Below are positions 1 to 8,237 of a DNA stretch of 39,445 nucleotides, piece after piece. The stretch is from NCBI GenBank assembly GCA_904419105.1, contig CAJFQR010000002.1:1198-40642 (forward strand), given 5' to 3'. A program made the translations under genes and the position numbers. Each line of letters starts with the position of its first letter. Position 1 is the first letter of the stretch. This DNA is from Candidatus Avimicrobium faecavium. GTDB lineage: Bacteria > Bacillota > Clostridia > Oscillospirales > Ruminococcaceae. The notes beneath the pieces are model-generated. The model ran no database searches and was not told the DNA's origin. It saw only the letters and a program-made list of their open reading frames with translations.

Positions 1-452
1 AAGCTCTCCCACAGATGGAAGGTGAGCCCCGGGGCGAATTCGCTGTCGCTGCCGCCTTCCCAGACACCGTCCCGCTCCCGGTAGAGCGCCGGGGTGAACT
101 TCCGGCTGGGCACCAGAGCCTCATAGGCCGTCACCGGGAAATCGGCGGCGGTAACCGACTGTCCCGCCCCTTCCGGCAGCTCATAGGAGGTGAGCCGGAT
201 CCCCTCCGCCTCCTCGGTGAAGAGGAACAGATGGCAGCTGGGCCGCCGGGCGCCGCCGGTGGTGTAGGTGCTCTCCTCCAGCAGAAAGGCACCGGAAAAG
301 CCCTCCGGCAGCCCGGTGATCCGCTCATTGACAAGGGTATTCCGGTGTTCGGCAAAGGGATACTCCTTCCCTGCCGCCTGCATGGCGTCAAACTGCTCCC
401 GGTTGTCAAATTCCCCGGTGAGCAGCGCCAGAAATTCCTGCAATTTTTCCAT
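1..452 (-). CDS. CpcT/CpeT-like (chromophore-lyase fold) protein, truncated by the window edge
   Basis: Minus-strand frame from ATG at 452 reads MEKLQEFLALLTGEFDNREQF...LLEESTYTTGG...TFHLWES and stays open to base 3; GEFDNREQ resembles the CpcT/CpeT N-terminus; SD-like ggagg upstream. Confidence 0.5.
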   Translation of the reverse strand, partial: MEKLQEFLALLTGEFDNREQFDAMQAAGKEYPFAEHRNTLVNERITGLPEGFSGAFLLEESTYTTGGARRPSCHLFLFTEEAEGIRLTSYELPEGAGQSVTAADFPVTAYEALVPSRKFTPALYRERDGVWEGGSDSEFAPGLTFHLWES

Positions 453-467
453 ATCAATTCCTCCCTG

Positions 468-1349
468 TTACAGTTCCGGTTCGTGATCCAGACCGCACAT
501 CTGCTTGAGCAGCGCCTCCAGATCCTCCTTCGAGTAGAAGTCGATTACAATTCGGCCGGTTCCGTCCTTTTTCGCTTTAATCTGTGCCTTGCGGCCAAAG
601 TACTCCGAGAGATAGAGCACCGTCTGCTTGAGGCGGCTGTCCTCTCCCCAGTTCTTCACGGCGGGCTGGGGCTTTTTCTCCGGGGATACCTTTCGGTCGG
701 CCACCAGCCGCTCGGTCTCCCGGACCGAGAGCCCCTCTGCCAGCACCCGTTCAGCCAGCGGGTCGATCTCCGCCGGATCCGGCAGGCCCAGCAGCGCCCG
801 TGCATGGCCGGCGGTGAGTTTCCCCTCCCGCACCAGCTTGGCGGTGGCCTCCGGCAGCGCAAGCATCCGCAGAGCGTTGGCCACTGCCGGACGGGACTTG
901 CCCACCCGTTTGGCCACTACCTCCTGGGTCATGCCGTAGCGTTCCATCAGCTCCCGGTAACCGGCAGCTTCCTCCATGATGTTCAGATCGGTGCGCTGGA
1001 GGTTTTCAATCAGCGCCAGCTCCATTGCCGCCTGGTCGTCCAGGTCCCTGACAATCACCGGCACCTCGGTAAGCCCCGCCATCCGGCTGGCCCGCCACCG
1101 GCGTTCTCCGGCGATGAGCTGATAGCGGCCGTTCTTCAGCGGACGCACCAGCAGCGGCTGGAGCACCCCATGTTCCCGGATCGAATCCGCCAGCTCGGAG
1201 AGGGCCTTTTCATCAAAATCCTTCCGGGGCTGCTCCCGATTGGGTTCGATCTCGGTGAGTTTCAGCGTGGAAGGGGTGATCTCCTCCGTCTCATTGTCTA
1301 CAAACAGCGCCTCAAGGCCCTTGCCCAGGCCGCCTTTTCGTGTTGCCAT
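468..1349 (-). CDS. parB: Chromosome partitioning protein ParB/Spo0J
   Basis: MATRKGGLGKGLEALF start; ParB motifs NREQPRKDF, LIAGERRWRA, ALIENLQRTDLN; next to parA. ORF-track start at 1397 is probably too long. Confidence 0.95.
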   Translation of the reverse strand: MATRKGGLGKGLEALFVDNETEEITPSTLKLTEIEPNREQPRKDFDEKALSELADSIREHGVLQPLLVRPLKNGRYQLIAGERRWRASRMAGLTEVPVIVRDLDDQAAMELALIENLQRTDLNIMEEAAGYRELMERYGMTQEVVAKRVGKSRPAVANALRMLALPEATAKLVREGKLTAGHARALLGLPDPAEIDPLAERVLAEGLSVRETERLVADRKVSPEKKPQPAVKNWGEDSRLKQTVLYLSEYFGRKAQIKAKKDGTGRIVIDFYSKEDLEALLKQMCGLDHEPEL

Positions 1350-1408
1350 TGAAAAAATTCCACCTCTTCTTTGCATCGCCGGATTACCGGCTGTCACCGT
1401 ATACGGTT

Positions 1409-2161
1409 CTAGCTCAAAAGTTCCCCGGCCAGCGCCTCATAGGCCTGAGACCCCCGTGACCCCCGGTCGAAATAGATCACCGGCTGACCAAAGCTCGGCG
1501 CCTCGGACAGACGCACATTTCGGGGGACAACATTTTTGAACACCTTGTCCGGGAAGTATTTTTTCACCTCATCCACCACCTGAAGGGTCAGATTGAGCCG
1601 GCCGTCATACATCGTCAGCAGCACCCCTTCGATCTCGATGCCCGGATTGTACAGCCGCTTGACCTGCCGGACGGTGGTGATGAGCTGGCTGAGCCCTTCC
1701 AACGCATAGTATTCACACTGGATCGGTATGATGAGCGAATCACAGGCGGACAGGGCGTTGAGGGTGACCATACCCAGTGACGGCGGGCAGTCGATGAACA
1801 GGAAGTCATACTCCTCCTTGACCCGGACCAGCTCCTCCTTGAGCCGCATCACCCGGTCCCGCATCTCCGCCAGTTCCAGTTCTGCCGCCGCCAGTGACAT
1901 ACTGGACGGGATCAGATCCACCTGATACGGGGTGTGGACAATGGCCTCCCGGGCGCCGCACTGGCCAAGCAGCACCTCATAGGTGCTCTTCTCCACCGCG
2001 CGTTTCTGAATTCCAAAGCCGCTGGTGGCATTTCCCTGCGGGTCGGCATCCACCAGCAGGACCCGATAGCCATAGTAGCCGATGGCCGCCGCCAGGTTCA
2101 CCGCCGTGGTTGTCTTGCCCACCCCTCCTTTTTGGTTGGCGATCGCAATGATTTTCCCCAT
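1409..2161 (-). CDS. parA: Chromosome partitioning ATPase ParA/Soj
   Basis: Deviant Walker [40 protein letters not shown]. Confidence 0.96.
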   Translation of the reverse strand: MGKIIAIANQKGGVGKTTTAVNLAAAIGYYGYRVLLVDADPQGNATSGFGIQKRAVEKSTYEVLLGQCGAREAIVHTPYQVDLIPSSMSLAAAELELAEMRDRVMRLKEELVRVKEEYDFLFIDCPPSLGMVTLNALSACDSLIIPIQCEYYALEGLSQLITTVRQVKRLYNPGIEIEGVLLTMYDGRLNLTLQVVDEVKKYFPDKVFKNVVPRNVRLSEAPSFGQPVIYFDRGSRGSQAYEALAGELLS

Positions 2162-2217
2162 ACTGCTTGTTCTCCCAAAGTTTCGATAGCTCGTCTTTTT
2201 TCATTCCCCGACACAAA

Positions 2218-2234
2218 GGACTCCTGTTGAGTCC
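2218..2234 (-). promoter_or_regulatory. Leader hairpin in the parA 5' UTR
   Basis: GGACTC-ctgtt-GAGTCC perfect 6-bp stem between promoter and parA ATG. Confidence 0.4.
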
Positions 2235-2246
2235 ACATCTAATCCT

Positions 2247-2275
2247 ATTGTATCATAGTCCCTCCCCCATTTCAA
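2247..2275 (-). promoter_or_regulatory. Sigma-A-type promoter of parA
   Basis: Minus strand TTGAAA (2275-2270), 17 bp spacer, TACAAT (2252-2247). Confidence 0.75.
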
Positions 2276-2287
2276 CAACAGCAGGAG

Positions 2288-2303
2288 TGTTTCATGTGAA
2301 ACA
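2288..2303. promoter_or_regulatory. parS centromere site
   Basis: TGTTTCATGTGAAACA, 15/16 match to canonical TGTTTCACGTGAAACA; between noc and parA. Confidence 0.9.
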
Positions 2304-2346
2304 AAACCCCGCGCCGCCCTGGGAGAAGGGCAAAGCGCAGGGGATT

Positions 2347-3177
2347 CTATCTTGTATAAGGCCGGGCACAGGGGACCCGTATTGTATAGACGATGCTGTC
2401 GCCGTCCTCCTCTTCCTTCGTCTCCACCGGAATCCCGGCAGAGGCCATGGCGGAGACGGCTTTTTCGATGGTATTTCGGAGAATCCGGTAATCCCGGAGC
2501 AGGAGTTTCCGTTTGGGCCGGCATTTTTTGGGGGCGAGCAGCCGGGCGACAAGGGCCTCGGTCTCACTGACGGTGCATTTCTTCTCCCGGAGGATCCCGA
2601 GCACCCGGCGAAACTGCTCGTCCTCGCTGAGGGGAAGCAGCGCCCTGGCATGGCGTTCGGTGAGGCCGAGCACCTCCACCTCCTCCCGGACCCAGCCGGG
2701 GAGCTTCAGAAGGCGGAGCTTGTTGGCAATGGCGGACTGGCTCTTTCCAAGCCGCCGGGCCGTCTCCTGCTGGCTGAGCCCGGTGGAGCGGATCAGCGCA
2801 TCGATGGCCTCCGCCTCCTCCATCGGACCCAGATCGGCCCGCTGAAGGTTCTCCACCAGCGCGAGGACGGCAGCCTCGGTCTGGGTACGGCTGCATACAA
2901 GGGCCGGCACCTCGGTCTCACCCAGCAGCCGCACCGCCAGCCAGCGCCGGTGCCCGGCAATGAGGGTATAGGGCCGGCCGGCGCCGGGGTCGCTCTCCCG
3001 GACGGTGATGGGCTGGAGGAGGCCGTTTTCCCGGATGCTGGCGGCGAGGGCTTCCAGCTCCTCCTTTGCATACCGTTTCCGGGGCTGATCCGGATTTGGC
3101 ATAATGGCATCCACCGGGAGGGCAAGGACCCGGCCGGCCGGGGATTCGGTTTTTTGCGGACGGTTCCAGAACGCCAT
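2347..3177 (-). CDS. noc: ParB-family nucleoid occlusion protein Noc
   Basis: Second ParB-like protein (LPVDAIMPNPDQPRKRY, LIAGHRRWLAVR, ALVENLQRADL) between parA and rsmG, the usual noc position. Confidence 0.85.
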   Translation of the reverse strand: MAFWNRPQKTESPAGRVLALPVDAIMPNPDQPRKRYAKEELEALAASIRENGLLQPITVRESDPGAGRPYTLIAGHRRWLAVRLLGETEVPALVCSRTQTEAAVLALVENLQRADLGPMEEAEAIDALIRSTGLSQQETARRLGKSQSAIANKLRLLKLPGWVREEVEVLGLTERHARALLPLSEDEQFRRVLGILREKKCTVSETEALVARLLAPKKCRPKRKLLLRDYRILRNTIEKAVSAMASAGIPVETKEEEDGDSIVYTIRVPCARPYTR

Positions 3178-3290
3178 CGTCTCACCTCCTACTGCCTGCT
3201 GCTTTTATCATAGCAGGGTCCCATTGCTTTTTTCTGTCCGAATTGGTCGAGAAACAAAAGACCTGTAAACAATTCATATGAAAGAATTCG

Positions 3291-3326
3291 AAAAAAATGT
3301 CCCCGGGTGCTCCGAGGACATTTCAC
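3291..3326 (-). terminator. Intrinsic terminator downstream of rsmG
   Basis: Minus strand AAATGTCC...GGGGACATTTTTTT stem with U-tract. Confidence 0.65.
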
Positions 3327-3401
3327 ATCTCTTGTATCGCATCTTGAGAGAACCTCTCTGCTCCCCCTTTCCGCTGCACGGCTCCCTTTTCATTCTACCC
3401 G

Positions 3402-4109
3402 TTACAGCGGCTGCTTCTGTATCTTTCCGCCATGCCGGGGGTATTTGGCCGGTGTGGCCTTTACCTTCCGCACCACTACAATCTCTCTTCGGCTGCCGTC
3501 CGGCAGGCTGTATTCCCGGATCGCCTCCACCCTGCCGCCGAGCAGTTCAATCCCCTTCCCGGCGGCCCTGGCCTCGTCCTTTCCGGTCGGGCCCTTCAAC
3601 GCCGCAAACACGCCGCCGATCTTCACCAGCGGCAGGCAATATTCACTCAGCACCCGCAGGTCAGCTACCGCCCGGGCGGTGGCGCAGTCGTATACCTCCC
3701 GCAGTTCCCCGCGCCCGGCCTCCTCAGCTCTGGCGTGGATGGTCCGGTTTTCCTGCCCGAGCTTTGCCGAGAGCTGTTCCAGAAAGACGATCCGCTTGTT
3801 CAGTCCGTCCAGCAGTGTGACGGCAAGGTCCGGCCGGACGATCTTCACCGGCACCGCCGGAAATCCCGCCCCGGTGCCGACGTCCACCAGGCTCCCGCCC
3901 TTTGGCAGGTCGACGGCCTTCAGCAGCAGCAGGCTGTCCAGAAAGTGCTTTTCACAGATCTCTGTCGGGTCGGTGATGGCAGTCAGGTTCACCTTTTCGT
4001 TGTATTCCACCAGAAACTGCGCATAGCTGTCAAAGGCCGCCAGCTGTCCGGCATCGAGGTCGATCCCAACGCCAGCGGCCAGCATCTGCATCTGTTCTCT
4101 GTCAATCAT
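3402..4109 (-). CDS. rsmG: 16S rRNA (guanine527-N7)-methyltransferase RsmG/GidB
   Basis: FDSYAQFLVEYNEKVNLTAITDPTEI, HFLDSLLLL, LVDVGTGAGFPAVPVKI; 4-bp overlap with mnmG. Confidence 0.95.
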   Translation of the reverse strand: MIDREQMQMLAAGVGIDLDAGQLAAFDSYAQFLVEYNEKVNLTAITDPTEICEKHFLDSLLLLKAVDLPKGGSLVDVGTGAGFPAVPVKIVRPDLAVTLLDGLNKRIVFLEQLSAKLGQENRTIHARAEEAGRGELREVYDCATARAVADLRVLSEYCLPLVKIGGVFAALKGPTGKDEARAAGKGIELLGGRVEAIREYSLPDGSRREIVVVRKVKATPAKYPRHGGKIQKQPL

Positions 4110-5992
4110 CGTTCGCCCCTCCCCTGTTGTTCCAGCCAGATCAGCAGCACCGAGATATCCGCCGGGCTCACCCCGGAGATCCGGCTCGCCTGTCCAAGGC
4201 TCCGCGGCCGGATACGGCAGAGCTTTTCCACCGCCTCCAGCCGCAGCCCACGGATCGCCGTGTAGTCGGTGTCCTCCGGCAGCCGGGTGTTCTCCAGCCG
4301 CTCCATCCGGGCCACCTGATCCAGCTGTTTTTTGATGTACCCCTCGTATTTGATGGCCACTTCCACTTCCTCCCGGACTGCTGCCGGCAGATCCGGCCGG
4401 CCCGGGTCAAAGGGAGCCAACATCTCATAGCCCAGCTGCGGCCGGCGGATCAGGTCGGCCAGCTTTGCCCCGGTGGTAAGCGGCGCTGTTTCATGTGAAA
4501 CAAGCAGACGGTTCAGTTCCTCCCCCGGCGCCACACTGACGCCCTTCACCCGGCGAAGTTCCCCGTCGATGAGCCGCTGTTTCTCCAGAAACCGCTGATA
4601 CCGCTCGTCACTGATCAGGCCGATCTCATGGCCCAGAGGGGTAAGCCGGGCGTCGGCATTGTCCTGCCGGAGCAGCAGCCGGTATTCGCTCCGGCTGGTC
4701 ATCATCCGGTAGGGGTCACTGCAGCCCTTTGTCACCAGATCGTCGATCAGCGTGCCGATATAGGCCTGATCCCGCCGGAGGACGATGCCCTCCTTCCCCT
4801 GCACCTGCCGGGCTGCATTGATGCCGGCGATAAGCCCCTGGGCGGCGGCTTCTTCATAGCCGGAGGTGCCGTTGAACTGCCCGGCGCCGTAGAGATGGGG
4901 CACCGAACGGAATTCAAGGGTCGGCTTCAGATCGGTCGGGTCGATGCAGTCGTATTCGATGGCATAGGCATTGCGCATAAACTCGGCCTTTTCCAACCCC
5001 TTTACCGTGTGATAGAGGGCCAGCTGCACCTGTTCCGGCAGGGAGGAGCTCATCCCCTGGATATACATCTCCTCGGTATCCTCTCCCATCGGCTCGATGA
5101 AGATCTGATGCCGGTCCTTGTCGGGGAATTTAACCACCTTGTCCTCGATGCTCGGGCAGTACCGGGGGCCGACCCCCTCGATCTTACCGCTGTACAGCGG
5201 AGAGTACTGCAAATTCTCCCGGATAACCCGATGGGTCTCCTCGTTGGTATAGGTCACATGGCAGACGGTCCGGTTAAAGAGCCCCGCCGGATCGGTCTCG
5301 AAGGAGAAGGGGGTCACCGGTTCGTCCCCCGGCTGGACTTCCAGCCCGGTGAAGTCGATGGACCCCCGCTTAACCCGGGCCGGGGTACCGGTCTTAAACC
5401 GCCGCAGGGCAAGGCCTGCCTGCCGCAGCGATCCACTGAGCTGTTCGGCGGGGCGCTGGTTGTCCGGGCCGGCGGCATAGGTCACATCGCCGACATAGAT
5501 CTTCCCCTTGAGATAGGTCCCGGTGGCAAGGATCACCGCCTTCGCATGATAGACGGCGCCGAGGGCGGTCACCACCCCGCAGGCCTGCCCGTCCGCATCG
5601 GTGAGCAGCTCGACGATCTCCGCCTGTTTGAGGGTCAGATGGGGGGTGAGCTCCAGCTTGTGCTTCATATACCGGGTGTAGGCCGGCCGGTCGATCTGCG
5701 CCCGGAGAGAGTGCACCGCCGGACCCTTGCCCCGGTTGAGCATCCGGCTCTGGAGAAAATTGGCATCAGCCGCCCGGCCCATCTCCCCGCCGAGGGCATC
5801 GATCTCCCGCACCAGATGGCCCTTTGCGGTACCGCCGATGGAGGGATTGCAGGGCATATTGGCGACGGCGTCCAGGGACAGGGTGAAGAGGATGGTCTCA
5901 CAGCCGAGCCGGGCGGCAGCAAGGGCCGCCTCAACCCCGGCGTGCCCTGCGCCGACGATGGCAATATCAATGGAACCGGCATCATACCGCAT
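4106..5992 (-). CDS. mnmG: tRNA uridine-5-carboxymethylaminomethyl modification enzyme MnmG/GidA
   Basis: IAIVGAGHAGVEAALAAARLG, NPSIGG.AKGHLVREIDALGGEMG, RYCPSIEDKVVKF. Confidence 0.97.
   Translation of the reverse strand: MRYDAGSIDIAIVGAGHAGVEAALAAARLGCETILFTLSLDAVANMPCNPSIGGTAKGHLVREIDALGGEMGRAADANFLQSRMLNRGKGPAVHSLRAQIDRPAYTRYMKHKLELTPHLTLKQAEIVELLTDADGQACGVVTALGAVYHAKAVILATGTYLKGKIYVGDVTYAAGPDNQRPAEQLSGSLRQAGLALRRFKTGTPARVKRGSIDFTGLEVQPGDEPVTPFSFETDPAGLFNRTVCHVTYTNEETHRVIRENLQYSPLYSGKIEGVGPRYCPSIEDKVVKFPDKDRHQIFIEPMGEDTEEMYIQGMSSSLPEQVQLALYHTVKGLEKAEFMRNAYAIEYDCIDPTDLKPTLEFRSVPHLYGAGQFNGTSGYEEAAAQGLIAGINAARQVQGKEGIVLRRDQAYIGTLIDDLVTKGCSDPYRMMTSRSEYRLLLRQDNADARLTPLGHEIGLISDERYQRFLEKQRLIDGELRRVKGVSVAPGEELNRLLVSHETAPLTTGAKLADLIRRPQLGYEMLAPFDPGRPDLPAAVREEVEVAIKYEGYIKKQLDQVARMERLENTRLPEDTDYTAIRGLRLEAVEKLCRIRPRSLGQASRISGVSPADISVLLIWLEQQGRGER
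4487..4502. promoter_or_regulatory. parS centromere site inside mnmG
   Basis: TGTTTCATGTGAAACA, identical to the 2288-2303 site. Confidence 0.88.
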
Positions 5993-6189
5993 AACAGAAA
6001 CCCCTTTCCAGGAAAAATAACAAACTCCAACAGCTTATTATACTATAAATAGAAAGAGAAGAAAAGAGCGTGCGCACAGTCCGGACAAAGCAAAAACCTT
6101 TCCCGCCATTCCCACATTCTTCCGACACAAAAAGTTCAGACTCTCTTTACCAGATCCGACATTCTTTTTCCCTCCCCTTCTGCTATACT

Positions 6190-6367
6190 TAATCTTGCAA
6201 TCCTTTCTTTTTTTCTGTTTGCCGGCGCCGGTTCCTTCTCAGACCGCCGCCGTCTCCCGGAGTTCCGATCCTTTCATCAGAACCCGGGAGTACCAAAATC
6301 TCTCTTTTTTCTGTGTGCACAGGCAGCCGCTTTCCCCCTTCCGGACAGCGGCTGCCTGTGTTTTTTC
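6190..6367 (+). ncRNA. Candidate structured non-coding transcript or attenuated leader upstream of the MATE gene
   Basis: TATACT -10-like hexamer at 6184-6189; stem-loop CTCCCGG-a-GTTC/GAAC-CCGGGAG (6254-6290); perfect 14-bp terminator stem plus U6 (6318-6366); no convincing ORF inside. Confidence 0.4.
6318..6366 (+). terminator. Strong intrinsic terminator without an upstream CDS
   Basis: CACAGGCAGCCGCT...AGCGGCTGCCTGTG (14/14 bp) followed by TTTTTT. Confidence 0.8.
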
Positions 6368-6491
6368 GCTTTTCAACAACCTTCATATTTATATAAGTTG
6401 GAGCCTTGCCGTTTCTGTTGTGAATTCCCACAAAATCACTCGGATTTTTTTGTCCGATTGTTAGGAAAAGAAAGCACATCCTGCGATTTGA

Positions 6492-6520
6492 TTGAAAAGA
6501 ATTCACGCCTGTGTTACAAT
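6492..6520 (+). promoter_or_regulatory. Sigma-A-type promoter of the MATE gene
   Basis: TTGAAA (6492-6497), 17 bp, TACAAT (6515-6520). Confidence 0.65.
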
Positions 6521-6602
6521 TTTTGATAGAACGCCGGTTTTCCAGCCGGTATTTTTTCGGGAGGAGGGAAGCATCCGGCACCCGGGCCACAACCCGGACC
6601 GG

Positions 6603-8069
6603 ATGGCATACATGGCAGAAAAGACAAAAGTATATATGAAATCCCTGGCGCTGGACCTGGTGGAACCGGGTACCGATGAACAAAACCGCCAGGCGGATCT
6701 GCGGGTCAGCAAGACCCTGCCCGAGGGCATCACCAGCAAGATGCTCTATGGGGATATTGTCCACATCGCCTGGCCGTCGCTGGTGGAGCTCACCCTCACC
6801 CAGCTGGCGTCGATGGTGGACCTGATGATGGTCGGCCAGCTCGGCCCCTGGGCCCTCACCGCTGTCGGCCTCACCACCCAGCCCAAGTTCCTGCTGATGA
6901 CGATGATCCAGGCCCTCAATGTCGGCGCCACCGCCATGGTTGCCCGGTATAAGGGTGCCGACCGCCAGGAAAAAGCCAACGAGATCCTGCGTCAGGCCCT
7001 GCTGCTCACCTTCCTCATCGGTATGTTCTTCAGTGTGATCGGCTTTATCGCCGCCCCCTGGCTCATCTCCTTTATGGGCGCCGAGGAAGGCCAGGTTATG
7101 CAGGGAGCCATTGACTACCTGCGCATTCAGATGATCGGTATGCCCGGCCTGGCTCTGACAGCCACCATCACCGCCTGTCTGCGCGGTGTCGGCAACTCCC
7201 GGACGGCAATGATCTACAATGCCATGGCCAACCTGATCAATGTGTTCTTCAACTACATGCTCATCTACGGCAACTTCGGCGCGCCCAAGCTGGAGGTGGC
7301 CGGTGCCTCGCTGGCAACCATTATCGGCCAGTACTGCGCCATGGTCATGGCCTTTGTTGCCGTGATGAACGGCCGCCAGTACATCACCCTGCGCCTGCGG
7401 GACGGCTTTAAGCCCAACCTGGAGGAGATCAGCATGATTGCCAATATCGGCCTGCCGGCTGCGGTGGAACAGGTGGTCATGCGCATCGGTCTGATTATCT
7501 ACTCCAAAACCGTCGCCTCGCTGGGCACCCTGGCCTATGCGGTCCATCAGGTCTGCCTCAACATCCAGGCCCTGTCCTTTATGAACGGCCAGGCCTTCTC
7601 GGTTTCCGCCACCTCGCTGATGGGCCAGTCCCTCGGCAAAAAACGCCACGATATGGCCCAGGCCTATACGATGCACACCCGCCGGCTGGGTATGTGCGTC
7701 TCGATTATCCTCGGCGTCATCTTCTTCTTCTTCGGCGGGCAGATTGTCGGCCTCTATTCCGGCGGCGATACCTCCCTGGTGGAGATGGGCTCGGTCATTA
7801 TGATGTTCGTCGCGGTAGTCCAGCCCTTCCAGTCCAGCCAGCTGATCCTGGCGGGCTCGCTGCGCGGCGCCGGCGATACCAAGGTCACCGCCATCATCAC
7901 CTTTATCACCGTGCTGCTGGTGCGTCCCGGCCTGGCGATCCTGTTTATCAACTACTTCCACATGGGCCTCGAGGGCGCCTGGTATGCCCTGGTCACCGAC
8001 CAGATCCTCCGCTCGCTGCTGGTCCTGCTCCGGTACAACTCCGGCGCCTGGAAAAAACACACGATGTAA
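6603..8069 (+). CDS. MATE family efflux transporter
   Basis: IAWPSLVELTLTQLASMVDLMMVGQLGPWALTAVGLTTQPKF; two MATE halves. Start moved from 6492 because the promoter overlaps that ATG; exact start uncertain. Confidence 0.9.
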   Translation: MAYMAEKTKVYMKSLALDLVEPGTDEQNRQADLRVSKTLPEGITSKMLYGDIVHIAWPSLVELTLTQLASMVDLMMVGQLGPWALTAVGLTTQPKFLLMTMIQALNVGATAMVARYKGADRQEKANEILRQALLLTFLIGMFFSVIGFIAAPWLISFMGAEEGQVMQGAIDYLRIQMIGMPGLALTATITACLRGVGNSRTAMIYNAMANLINVFFNYMLIYGNFGAPKLEVAGASLATIIGQYCAMVMAFVAVMNGRQYITLRLRDGFKPNLEEISMIANIGLPAAVEQVVMRIGLIIYSKTVASLGTLAYAVHQVCLNIQALSFMNGQAFSVSATSLMGQSLGKKRHDMAQAYTMHTRRLGMCVSIILGVIFFFFGGQIVGLYSGGDTSLVEMGSVIMMFVAVVQPFQSSQLILAGSLRGAGDTKVTAIITFITVLLVRPGLAILFINYFHMGLEGAWYALVTDQILRSLLVLLRYNSGAWKKHTM

Positions 8070-8105
8070 ACCCCTGTACATGCGGATCCCCCAAATCCGC
8101 ACACA

Positions 8106-8135
8106 AAAAAGCCCCGGGCAGGCCCGGGGCTTTTT
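8106..8135 (+). terminator. Intrinsic terminator of the MATE gene
   Basis: AAAAAGCCCCGGGC-ag-GCCCGGGGCTTTTT. Confidence 0.85.
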
Positions 8136-8150
8136 GTTTCATGTGGAACG
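8135..8150. promoter_or_regulatory. Degenerate parS-like site
   Basis: TGTTTCATGTGGAACG; 13/16 to canonical parS; intergenic between convergent MATE and gyrA. Confidence 0.4.
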
Positions 8151-8192
8151 GCAGCTCCTGTCAAATTTTCCTCTCCGCCTCTTATCCAAAGC

Positions 8193-8222
8193 AAAAGACC
8201 CCGGAACCCCGGGGCCTTTTTT
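8193..8222 (-). terminator. Intrinsic terminator of gyrA
   Basis: Minus strand AAAAAAGGCCCCGGGGTTCCGGGGTCTTTT. Confidence 0.7.
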
Positions 8223-8237
8223 ATCGCGGTTTAAGGC

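Noticed and set aside
6189-8102. 637-aa minus-strand ORF opposite the MATE gene
   Set aside because: Antisense shadow; His/Gln-rich composition typical of a complementary frame
8097-8225. Transposon terminal inverted repeats flanking the MATE/gyrA junction
   Set aside because: The inverted repeats are ordinary intrinsic terminators with T-tracts; no transposase nearby
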